A stretch of 34,922 bases of DNA from Rhizophagus sp. LPA8_4_AMF (Eukaryota; Glomeromycota; Glomeromycetes; Glomerales; Glomeraceae). The translations under genes and the position numbers were made by a program. Position 1 is the first letter of the stretch; each line of letters opens with the position of its first letter. The stretch covers positions 1 through 34,922 of the forward strand of contig JADRCO010000389.1 in assembly GCA_021464525.1 (NCBI GenBank). Direction: 5' to 3'. This document shows positions 22,007-31,014 of this stretch, in pieces. A model generated the notes under the pieces. That model saw only the letters and a program-made list of their open reading frames with translations. It was not told the origin of the DNA and did not search any database.

Positions 22007-24236
22007 TCAATATTTTAAAGGGGTGTCTAAATACTCCTCCTTTAAGATTTCATTAGCTATCTTATACCAATAAGCAGCTTTTTCTATATTTTTTTCAGTA
22101 CCTTCGCCTTGTGCGTATAAAGATGAAAGAGTCAACTGTGCATCAATATTTCCTCCTTCCGCAGCAATTTTATATGAATCAAATGCTTTTTCTTTATTAA
22201 TATCAATTTCATATCCATGACTGTAAATATTCCCAAGTTTGTAATGAGCATCAATAAATCCTTGTTCAGCTGATTTTTTATAAAATTCAAATGCTCGCCT
22301 TTCATTTTGACAAACACCTTTACCTAACTCATAGCATTCACCTAATTTATACAATGCAATTTTATTTTTCTTTTCTGCTGCTTTATGATACCAATAATTA
22401 GCTTCATCCATACCATTTACTACGTTTTCTTTTAAATTATTTGGTACATTTCTACCAGCTGCTTCATTAAATAATTCAAATCCTTTTTCTTTATTAACCT
22501 CGGTTCCAATACCATTTACATAGTAATATCCAAGTATAAATTTTGCGCCTACATATCCATTTTCTGTTGATTCTTTATAGAATTCAAATGCTTTATTTAT
22601 ATCTCTATCCACACCGATTCCTAATTCATAACACTCAGCTAAATTATATTTTGCAAGGCCACTTCCATTTTTTGCTGCTTTTTCAAGCCAATAAATAGCA
22701 TTTTTTAAATCTTTTTCCGTTCCATAACCACAATTATATAAAAAGCCAAGTTTAACTTGAGAATCTAAATATCCTCTTTCAGCCGATCTTTTAAAATATT
22801 CAAATGCTTTGATTCCATTTTTTTCAACTCCCAATCCAGATTCATAAAAACAACCTAGATTATATTGTGCTATTTCGCATCCACCTTCTGCTGCTTTACT
22901 ATACCAATGGATAGATTTGTTCAAGTTTTCTTCTACTCCAATTCCATTTTGATAATAATGACCTATCTTGGTTTGTGCATTTAAGTTTCCTCCTTCAGCA
23001 GCTTTCATATACCATTTGAAAGATTCATTTTCATTTTTAGGTATTCCAATTCCATTTTTATAGCAATCACCTAAATTATTTTGCGCATCTACATTTCCTC
23101 CTTTAGCAGCTTTCGTATACCACTCAAATGCTTTATTTTCATCTTTTGGGACTTCAATTCCATTTTGATAATGGAAACCTACATTAGTTTGTGCATCTAA
23201 ATTTCCTTCTTCAGCAGCTTTCATATACCGTTCGAATAATTCCTTAGTGTCATGATCATCAATATTAATTTCTTTAGTCATTTGAGGTTCTGATATACCA
23301 ATTGGCTTGCTATTAGGATGTAAATTTAAATATGATTTTAATAAATTTTTATATAATTCTTTTGGTAAGACTTTCTTATAAGGTAAAACATTATCTGAAA
23401 ATTCTTTAGAAGTTAAATTATAAAATTTAATAAACGGAATACATTGTTGTAATGTATTCTTTAAAGAATTAAAATCATTCTTTGAAAAACTAGAAGGATC
23501 TGAAGAAAGCTCAGGATTTTGTGCAAGACCCCATTTAAGAACATGTTCCCATATTTGGATTTCACTCATTTGAAGTTTTTTATTTTGAATAAGCGAGACA
23601 ATAAGTTTTTCCGAAGTTGCAGAAAAATCTAATGATTTGAGTATCTTATCTGGATCATTAGATATTAAATCAGTACAATATTTTTGAAGTTCCAAGAAAG
23701 AATCATTTTTAAAACTCGTTTGATATATCAAATTAAAATTTAATTCCATCCAGCTAGTTTTATTTTCAGTCAAAAAGGATTGTATATAGATGACCAATTC
23801 TTTAAGACTCAATTCACCAGCAGCAACCAAGATTTTGACAATAACTAAATTATCATATTCCTCCAGAGATATTCCTCCCCCATAAATATATCTAAAAAGA
23901 AAAAAAAACATTTCATAATTATAAAAAATATTTTTTATAATAACTTTAATAAATGCAATATTTCATTACTTTGTACCTTAAAATTATTTGGAAAATTTCG
24001 GGTAAAATATTTGTCAACTTAATTTGTACCAAAGTACCGTTATTTTTCTTTTTATTAGTTGATAGAATTCTTCGTAAATAAGGAGAACGATAATTTAAGA
24101 TATTCATATGAGCACGAAATGATTTAACGTAAGGGTCACTTCCAACGTCAATAGTAATATCATAATATTCTTCATCATCATCTAAAATTTCAAGTAAATT
24201 TTGTGATAATTGTTTTAAAAGTTTGTTGTCGTCCAT
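22007..24236 (-). CDS. BTB-BACK-Sel1 repeat protein
   Basis: Two exons, 24236-23977 and 23891-22007, with a GT-AG intron of 85 bases inside the codon for R87; 714 residues. The BTB fold (about 20-120: YYDITIDVGSDPYVKSFRAH, NYRSPYLRRIL, LPEIFQIILRYIYGG) usually mediates dimerisation or binding to Cul3 ubiquitin ligase. The BACK domain follows (about 125-245, LSLKELVIYIQSFL, IQIWEHVLKWGLAQ). Then come a linker ending LNLHPNSKPIGISEPQMTK and about ten Sel1 repeats (about 295-700; AFEWYTKAAKGGNVDAQNNL, NGIGVEENLNKSIHWYSKAA). Sel1 repeats form a superhelix that serves as a binding scaffold. In the BTB-BACK genes I know from these fungi the C-terminus is more often a TLDc domain, so this is a distinct fusion. 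The repeats align with the last 450 or so residues of the protein at 27564-29936. A role as substrate adaptor is inferred from domains only. Confidence 0.9.
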
Positions 24237-25354
24237 TTTTTTTAAATTATTGTATTTTTTTCGGTGAGGAAAAAAAAATACGAAATTTCCTAATTAATTC
24301 ATGAATGAACCTCTTTTTTAAGTGTTACCTAACACAAATCTGCAAGTTTAGCCGATACAATAAATTTGGCCCGAGTTACTGCCAAATGCCAATCAAGTGA
24401 AACGTCCTTTGATCACTGGTACGGTAAATCAAAATTAAAATAAGTTAGTATATTTCTTTTTTTTTTATGTAACCAAATAACGTTATTAAAAGTAATAGTG
24501 GTTATATAAATAATTATTCATTTAACTAGTACTTTTATCGGCAGTACTCACGTCACATCATACCAAGAGACAGTGGGAGAATTATTATGAAATTAATAAT
24601 ATGAAAAAAAAATGAGTATGAAATATGAAAATTTTCATTAATTATTAATAAAAAAAATTTGGGGTTCAGCAAATTTATTTAATTTACAGATAGCAGATAG
24701 TATTATTTTTTTGGTACAGATATGCAGAACGTTATGCAGAAGTATTCGATTATGTCAATTTATTTTGATTCATTAGGGATTTTATGTTATAAAATGAAGG
24801 TCGAAATAAATAAATTAATTTATTTATAGTATATGCAGCAGTATTTAATAATAAAACGAATTGAAAATAAACGAATAAAAAACTTGCAACTAACGATTAT
24901 GTTTAAGACGTAAAAATCAAAAAACCCCCCAGGGGAGCTTATCAAAGAGTCAAGATAATTCGTATCAGCCAATATCTGGTATTCTGAGACACATCCTGGT
25001 CAATCATGAACGTGGATCTGCCAAGGTGAGATATCTGGGTATTATCCCAAGAAGAACATCTGCTGAAAGCTGCATAGGATTGGTGAGAAGATGCTCGCGT
25101 CTAATGCTAAGTATACTCTTGGTAAGATGAGGCCCTGGGTTATATGAATGGTAAGGGTTTCTTTGACCATGTAATCTTAAGTCAGTCGTTTTGTAGATTC
25201 ATGCACGTAGGAAATAGTTGAAATTTTAGCGGGCATAGTGAGAATTTTGTTTAAGTGAAGCTGAATAATTGAATGTTAATTAAAAGGTAGTAAATATTTT
25301 GAGTTTTTTATACCTGTTTCAAATTCCAAAATCTCATGATTTTTTTTTTAAAAA
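24237..25354. other. intergenic stretch with a less AT-rich patch
   Basis: It holds the promoter of the BTB-BACK-Sel1 gene. The part near 24299-24330 is shared with the other duplicated units. The patch at about 24925-25215 has clearly higher GC than its surroundings and one frame open at 24936-25127 (+) without a start codon at its head (ISGILRHILVNHERGSAKVR, then YLGIIPRRTSAESC). No family is recognised. It may be a transposon or gene fragment from elsewhere. Confidence 0.4.
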
Positions 25355-25600
25355 AACCAATCTGAAACAAATGAAATTTTTTCTCATGAAAAGTGGCTTC
25401 ACAGCGATCACAAGGAAATGATAACAAAGGAGGAGTTCTTCACGCTCTTTTCACCAATTTTTTTTTACAAATTCTACAAGCCTTTTCTTAAAAGCGGCCT
25501 GATGAAAATATTTTTCAGATAATAAACTACTCTTACATAACTATAAGACTTCCTTAAAAGGTAGATGAAAATTTTTATCAAAAAAAAAAGAAATTCATCA
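25355..25600 (-). pseudogene. relic with paired-Cys motifs
   Basis: The minus strand reads, with stops and a shift, NFHLPFKEVL (about 25580), CKSSLLSEKYFHQAAFKKRL (about 25535-25475), ACRICKKKLVKRA (about 25485-25445) and SFPCDRCEATFHEKKFHLFQ (about 25425-25365). Two CxxC pairs and repeated FH..FK text suggest an old zinc-finger-like protein. No intact frame remains and the identification is tentative. Confidence 0.3.
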
Positions 25601-25986
25601 TTACCATCACTTTTGATACAAATACATATTATTTTAGGAAAAAATTTTTTTTCGTGTCAGCAAATAATATATATTTCCATAAAATAGATTCTATAATCAT
25701 ACAAAAAAAAAGATGTGTATTAAAAGAAAAGAAAAATAAAAAAAAGAGATAATCCTTAAAATGCCTCAAACTCATAGGTAGAAAACCGGTCGATTGTATG
25801 AAAGAAGAAAAAAAAAATACTTTAGCCCCACACATAGCATTTTTTACAACGGGTTTAAAATAATTGAAACACAGCCACACAGTGTTTACAAATTGTAAGT
25901 TAAAACTACTAATCTATATAGATTATAGAATATATACTCTAAGAATAAGAATTAATTTTTCACGGGAACTTTTTCCTATTTCGTCC

Positions 25987-26115
25987 ATGCAGATTCAACC
26001 TAAAAAGAATATACATTGCAAGTGTTTTGATGATCCAAATCAGAGAACTTTCATGGGACCAAATAACAAGATTTACTTTAAAAGAATTGTAGAACAATGC
26101 ACAGGAAATGAATAA
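25987..26115 (+). CDS. small Cys-containing frame, possible exon of a secreted protein
   Basis: The frame MQIQPKKNIHCKCFDDPNQR, then TFMGPNNKIY...EQCTGNE, has 42 residues and three cysteines in a C.C...C arrangement like that of some small secreted fungal proteins. CTATTTCGTCCATGCAG directly before 25990 would serve as a 3' splice site. A strong donor (GTAAGTT, about 25896) lies upstream, but joining the two gives a stop, and no signal peptide exon is found. It could be a lone exon of a dead gene or chance. Confidence 0.25.
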   Translation: MQIQPKKNIHCKCFDDPNQRTFMGPNNKIYFKRIVEQCTGNE

Positions 26116-26261
26116 CATACCACTTGTTTTATATACTATGATAAAAATGAATAAAAAAATTAAGAATAAATATATACAGTATATAGATAAATAATTGACG
26201 GTTGTATAATAGTTACTATCATGATAAACAAACTTCACAAATAAAATTTTCAAAATCCTTG

Positions 26262-26580
26262 TTGCATTAAAAGACTATTTAACATTTCCTTAACATTTAA
26301 ACAGCCATTACTTACAGGCTTTTCATACCAATAAATAGCTTTTTATATCCTTCACCTTGTCCATACAAAGTACGGAGAAAACCAATAATAATATCTAAAT
26401 TATCGTGTATGTTCTTTCTCTATTTTATATTTATACAAAACAATTTTTTGTAAATTTCATTACTTGCCTTAAATTCTTCATAAATAAGAATGGTAATTTA
26501 AAATGAGCATACGAGTACTAACGTAAGGTTCGTTTCCAACCTCAATAGTACCATCAAAAATCATAAAAGTTGACTATTAT
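26262..26580 (-). pseudogene. BTB-Sel1 relic with most of the gene deleted
   Basis: The 5' part (about 26570-26470) reads DGTIEVGNEPYV...RMLILNYHSYL, an inner piece of the BTB exon. The 3' part (about 26350-26262) reads NGCLNVKEMLNSLLMQQ, the C-terminal end of the Sel1 protein at 27.5 kb (NGCLKAKDNLHDLLMQEYL). All the BACK and repeat sequence between them is lost. The 3' flank (TAATTGACGGTTGTATAATAG) matches the flank of the 27.5-kb gene, so this copy once joined a BTB N-terminus to that C-terminus. Confidence 0.75.
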
Positions 26581-26836
26581 ATTATAATTTTATCCGTTAA
26601 ATCTGCAAAAACTCCATAAAAATGAGCCTTTCACGGATCCATTCACAGAAAATGTAAATAATTTGATAAATTCTGTGATATAAGGTTATTAGTTCCGGAA
26701 ATATGAGCCTTTTACGGAAAAAAGATGAAATATAAAATGGATCGATTTTTTTTACAGGGTTAGCCATTTTTAAATAATTCTATAAAAAAATGCAGAAATT
26801 TCATACTGTAACAATAAAGAATGAACCTTCTTTAAA

Positions 26837-27269
26837 GGTATCCGGACTTTTTGCTGAAGTTCATCTCACCGAAATCATTTCACCAAAGCAATTTGGCGAA
26901 GGATGTTTCACATTTTACTGAAGGACATTTTGCTGAAGACATTTCAGTGAAGGGACATTTCGCCGAAGTTATGGAATTTTTTAATTTCCTTTTCTTTTTT
27001 AGAAGACAACTGGATAATTTACACATTAGAACTATTTTTTAAATAAAGGAAAATTAATTTTATTCAGTCTTAAGTTCAAAAAAAGATAACAAATTCGGCA
27101 TACTCATCAATTTTCTGAAACATTTTTTATTTTCTTTGTATCGAATTGTTAATGATTAAGGAAATATGTTAATCACGTCTTTCGATGAAACAGGGAAAAG
27201 GATTTGGCAAATGTCCATTCGATGAAACGCCCATTCGGAGAAACTTCCCTTTGGCGAAACAACGTAACC
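26837..27269. mobile_element. foldback element with GCCGAA-type arrays, 433 bp
   Basis: The left arm (about 26846-26970) repeats motifs such as TTCACCAAAGCAATTTGGCG and GACATTTTGCTGAAG, and the right arm (about 27183-27263) carries the inverted kind (GATGAAACGCCCATTCGGAG, CCCTTTGGCGAAAC). Ends GGTATCCGG and CGTAACC. Flanks TTCTTTAAA (26828-26836) and TTTTTTAAG (27270-27278) agree at seven of nine sites. The corresponding upstream region of the intact gene (about 24303-24325) reads straight through, giving an empty site. A Mutator-like origin is inferred. There is no coding capacity. Confidence 0.55.
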
Positions 27270-27563
27270 TTTTTTAAGTATTATCTAAATTTTGATCTTC
27301 CATTCTTCCATTTATATATTCATATTTTTGGCAAACATTTTTTCTGTATTTATCTGAGCCAAATTTATAATGACTGTCTGAACGCAAACGGGTCCTCATG
27401 AAGAAAACTGATACGATAATTATGTTAATTAAATATTGATTTCCTTTATTATGAATAAATGGATAAATAAATATATATTTAAGTAAATAATTGGCGGCTA
27501 TATAATAGTTATAAACAGTGGATTTACTATATGATAATAAATAATATAAATAACTAAATAACT

Positions 27564-29936
27564 TTACAAATATTCCTGCATTAAAAGGTCGTGTAAATTA
27601 TCTTTAGCTTTTAAACAGCCATTTTCTCCAGCTTTTTCGTACCAATAAATAGCTTTTTCTATGTTTTTTTTAGTACCTTCACCTTGTTCATATAAAGAAG
27701 CAATGCTACTTTGTGCATCAACATTTCCTCCTTCAGCAGCAATTTTATATGAATCAAATGCTTTTTCTTTATTAATATCAATTTCAAATCCATTGATATA
27801 AATATGTCCAAGTTTACAATAAGCATCAATAAATCCTTGTTCAGCTGATTTTTTATAAAAGTCAAATGCTCGTCTTTCATTTTGACAAACACCTTTACCT
27901 AACTCATAGAATTCACCTAATTTATACAATGCAATTTTATTTTCCTCTTCTGCAATCTTATGATACCAATAATTAACTTTATCCATATCATTTACTACGT
28001 TTTCTTCTAAATTATTTGGTACATTTCTACCAGCTGCTTCATTAAATAATTCAAATCCTTTTTCTTTATTAACCTCCGTTCCAATACCTTTTACATAGTA
28101 ATATCCAAGTATAAATTTTGCGCCCAAATAACCATTTATAGCTGATTCTTTATAGAATTCGAATGCTTTAGTTTCATTTTTATCTACACCATTTCCTAAT
28201 TCATAACATTCAGCTAAATTATATCTTGCAAGGCTACTTCCATTTTCTGATGCTTTTTCAAGCCAATAAACAGCATTTTTTAAATTCCTTTTCGTTCCAT
28301 AACCACAATTATATAAAAAGCCAAGTTTAACTTGAGATTCTAAATATCCTCCTTCGGCTGATTTTTTATAATACTCAAATGCTTTAACTTCATTTTTTTC
28401 AAAATATTCATAATAATAGCCTAGATTATATTGTGCTATACTGCATCCACCTTCTGATGCTTTGTTATACCAAAACATAGCCTTTTCTAAATCTTTTTCT
28501 AATATTCCAATTCCATTTTGGTAATAATAACCAACATTTGTTTGTGCATCTAAATTTCCTCCTTCAGCAGCTTTTAAATACCATTTAAAAGATTCATAAT
28601 CGTCTTTAGATGTTCCAATTCCATTTTTATAATAATCACCCAAATTATTTTGTGCATCTACATTTCCTCCTTTAGCAGCTATCATATACCATTCAAATGC
28701 CTTACATCTATCTTTAAGAATTCCAATACCATTTTGATAATAATAACCTATGTTAGTTTGTGCATTTGAATCTCCTCTTTTAGCAGCTTTCATATACCAT
28801 TCAAATGATTTATTTTCATCTTTAAATGTTCCAATTCCATTCATATAAAAATTTCCTAAAATACTTTCTACATCTAAAATTCCTCCTTTAGCAGCTTTCA
28901 TATACCATTTAAATGCTTCATTGTCATCTTTGGATATTCCAATTCCATTTTGATAATAATGACCTAATCTATATTGTGCACGTGAGTACTCACTTTTAGC
29001 GGATTTAAGATACCATTCAAAAGCTTTTCTGTAATCTTTATTTATCCCAATCCCGCTTTGGTAACAAACACCCAAATTATATTGCGCATATGAATCTCCA
29101 TCATTAGCTGCTTTCAAGTACCATTCAAACGCTTTATTTTTATCTTCTGTCACTCCAATTCCATTTTGGTAGCAATAACCTAAATTGGTTTCTGCACCAG
29201 TATTTCCTCCTTCTGCTGATTTTAAATAAAGTTCAAATGCTTTAAATATATTTTTCTTTTTACCTATTCCATATTGATAACAGTAGCCTAAATTATTTAA
29301 ATATATTAATTCTTTCTTTTTAACATAGTCTATTTGATTTTCGTTATGTTCCTCGTTATCTCGTGATTCAAAATAATTTTCCATAACACTTAACTCATCT
29401 TTACATAAATTAATCATTTTTAATCCATTAAAACTTTCAAATTGATTATGTGACATTACATGATTATTTTCTAAACTTTCATATTCCTTTGCAATCAAAT
29501 CTCTTTTATATAAAATTATATCCTTATAATAATAAATTGATAATAAAAATTTTGAAATAATGATATTAAGTAATTGATAAATAGAAATTAATTTTTTATT
29601 TTCATCTTTCTCATAATTATCAATTGATAATTTATAATATTTTAAAGATTTATCTTTATCAATTAAATTATTATTATCTATACCAATACCATTATCATGA
29701 AAAAATCCTATTAAACTTAAGAACCAATTTTCTTTTTCTTCATGATTTTCCATTAATCTTAAAATTTTTTCAGAATTTTTATTATTAATATCAAAAAATT
29801 CTTGTATCCATTCCGTTAAAATATTTTCAATATTCGTATAATTATCAATTTTTATAATTTGACGATAAAATTCTTTTAAAAAATCTTTCAAGAAATTTTC
29901 GTCTTCACTTGAAATATTATTATTATTTAAAGACAT
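27564..29936 (-). CDS. Sel1-repeat protein, 790 residues
   Basis: A single intact exon from the ATG at 29936. Residues 1-210 are not clearly of known fold: Asn/Lys/Glu-rich helices with one degenerate Sel1-like stretch at about 71-110 (WFLSLIGFFHDNGIG). About 15 Sel1 repeats follow from 211 to the end (YCYQYGIGKKKN, AFEWYLKAANDGDSYAQYNL, and so on), each about 36 residues with A..LG..Y..G.G signatures; repeat 9 is shortened (YEYFEKNEVKAFEYYKK). The protein has no signal peptide or membrane segment and is likely a cytoplasmic scaffold. The last 450 or so residues are collinear with the BTB-BACK-Sel1 protein at 22 kb, including an insertion around NEAAGRNVPNNL that breaks the repeat rhythm. In related fungi Sel1 repeats often follow a kinase domain; none is encoded here, so this may be a scaffold that lost or never had one. 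Confidence 0.9.
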   Translation of the reverse strand: MSLNNNNISSEDENFLKDFLKEFYRQIIKIDNYTNIENILTEWIQEFFDINNKNSEKILRLMENHEEKENWFLSLIGFFHDNGIGIDNNNLIDKDKSLKYYKLSIDNYEKDENKKLISIYQLLNIIISKFLLSIYYYKDIILYKRDLIAKEYESLENNHVMSHNQFESFNGLKMINLCKDELSVMENYFESRDNEEHNENQIDYVKKKELIYLNNLGYCYQYGIGKKKNIFKAFELYLKSAEGGNTGAETNLGYCYQNGIGVTEDKNKAFEWYLKAANDGDSYAQYNLGVCYQSGIGINKDYRKAFEWYLKSAKSEYSRAQYRLGHYYQNGIGISKDDNEAFKWYMKAAKGGILDVESILGNFYMNGIGTFKDENKSFEWYMKAAKRGDSNAQTNIGYYYQNGIGILKDRCKAFEWYMIAAKGGNVDAQNNLGDYYKNGIGTSKDDYESFKWYLKAAEGGNLDAQTNVGYYYQNGIGILEKDLEKAMFWYNKASEGGCSIAQYNLGYYYEYFEKNEVKAFEYYKKSAEGGYLESQVKLGFLYNCGYGTKRNLKNAVYWLEKASENGSSLARYNLAECYELGNGVDKNETKAFEFYKESAINGYLGAKFILGYYYVKGIGTEVNKEKGFELFNEAAGRNVPNNLEENVVNDMDKVNYWYHKIAEEENKIALYKLGEFYELGKGVCQNERRAFDFYKKSAEQGFIDAYCKLGHIYINGFEIDINKEKAFDSYKIAAEGGNVDAQSSIASLYEQGEGTKKNIEKAIYWYEKAGENGCLKAKDNLHDLLMQEYL

Positions 29937-30133
29937 TTTATTTTTTGAGTAACTTATTTTTTTTGCGAAATTTAGTAGTTAAATAAACAAAATTAAAATA
30001 GTGGTGAGACCGATGCGCACCAATAAAATTACGGTACTGCAAGTTATTGAAGTTACTCAATAATCGGGGATCACCGAATGAGGTGACACCCCGGATGAAT
30101 TAGGAAATGAAAGTCGTACGACGCAATAATTTA

Positions 30134-30240
30134 CTCCTATTGGAATAAGTAAAATTTTACTAGAATCGGATAAATGATCGGCCGATAGGCGTCATGTTCC
30201 GAGATTTAAAGTAAAATTTTACTATTCCAATTAGCCAGGA
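30134..30240. mobile_element. short MITE with GTAAAATTTTAC arms
   Basis: Inverted arms ATTGGAATA[AG]GTAAAATTTTACT at 30139-30161 and about 30210-30231. TA flanks at 30132-30133 and 30241-30242 are possible, with outer ends less well matched. About 107 bp, non-coding. Confidence 0.45.
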
Positions 30241-30695
30241 TATAATTGATTTATTCCCTATCAAAAGGTAGATTCGTGCTTATTATATTCAATTGATCCT
30301 GAAATAGATATTCTATCGATCATTTAACAATTTTACGAGATATAGTATAATTAAAAATATTTAAATAAAAATTGTTTTTTCGTTTATTTGTTTGATAATT
30401 CTTATATTTTTAAATAATAATCATTATCTTTTTATTGAATGATTAAAGAATTTTTGTCAACTTTATTTTAAATCCTTTTTTTTTTTTTTTTATTATTATT
30501 TTTTTGTTTTAAATTTTGATTATTATGAATTCTTTTTATAAAATGAGATTCTTTTTACCGTAATAAAATTCAAATAATTTTCCGTATTAGCACTGACTAA
30601 GATACCGGGTTTGACCCAATTTAAGACATTGATTTATAGCAGGGGTAGCATATGAAATATTTAAGCCTGGTTTATAATAATCGTACCACATATTA

Positions 30696-30810
30696 CAGAG
30701 TGGGACAAAAAAATTGGACATGAATGTCACGTGATATATTTGCGTATTTCAGTGAACGAAAAAAGTTGTCATATTTATACAACTGCGCAGTATTGTAATC
30801 TGTCCCACAG
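30696..30810. mobile_element. MITE with GTGGGACA ends
   Basis: Ends CAGAGTGGGACA (30696) and CTGTGGGACAGATT (reverse complement of the right end, 30797-30810), with TA at 30694-30695 and 30811-30812. Tc1/mariner-type transposons often have such ends. 115 bp, non-coding. Confidence 0.5.
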
Positions 30811-30861
30811 TACACAGTATTTTCTCATTGGTTGATGAATGAATATTGATTATCATCTATA

Positions 30862-30958
30862 GAATTCTTATATTCTTTCATGGAATTCTTTTATTCTTTT
30901 ATGAAATTCTTGTCCTGAGATTCTTTTTTATGAAAGTTTGAAAAGAATTCCTTATTAT
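30862..30958 (+). promoter_or_regulatory. GAATTC/ATTCTT cluster upstream of the third kinase
   Basis: GAATTC at 30862, 30883 and 30953, a near copy GAAATTCT at about 30903, and repeated ATTCTT between them, ending 57 bases before the start codon. AAAAGAATTCCTT is shared with the upstream region of the 16.1-kb kinase. A candidate regulatory motif; binding factor unknown. Confidence 0.4.
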
Positions 30959-31014
30959 TGTTACAAATGCAAAAGTATATATACACTAGGAAAACTTTAA
31001 TATCGGAAGAAATA

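Larger units (their letters stand above)
29937..31014. other. divergent intergenic region
   Basis: It lies between two genes transcribed away from each other and so holds both promoters. It also contains two small TA-flanked elements, and a T-run at about 30478-30491. No gene is seen. Confidence 0.5.

Noticed and set aside
30862..30958. Heat-shock element reading of the GAATTC clusters
   Set aside because: Canonical heat-shock elements need GAA and TTC units separated by two bases. Here GAA and TTC abut, so only an unnamed shared motif is claimed.
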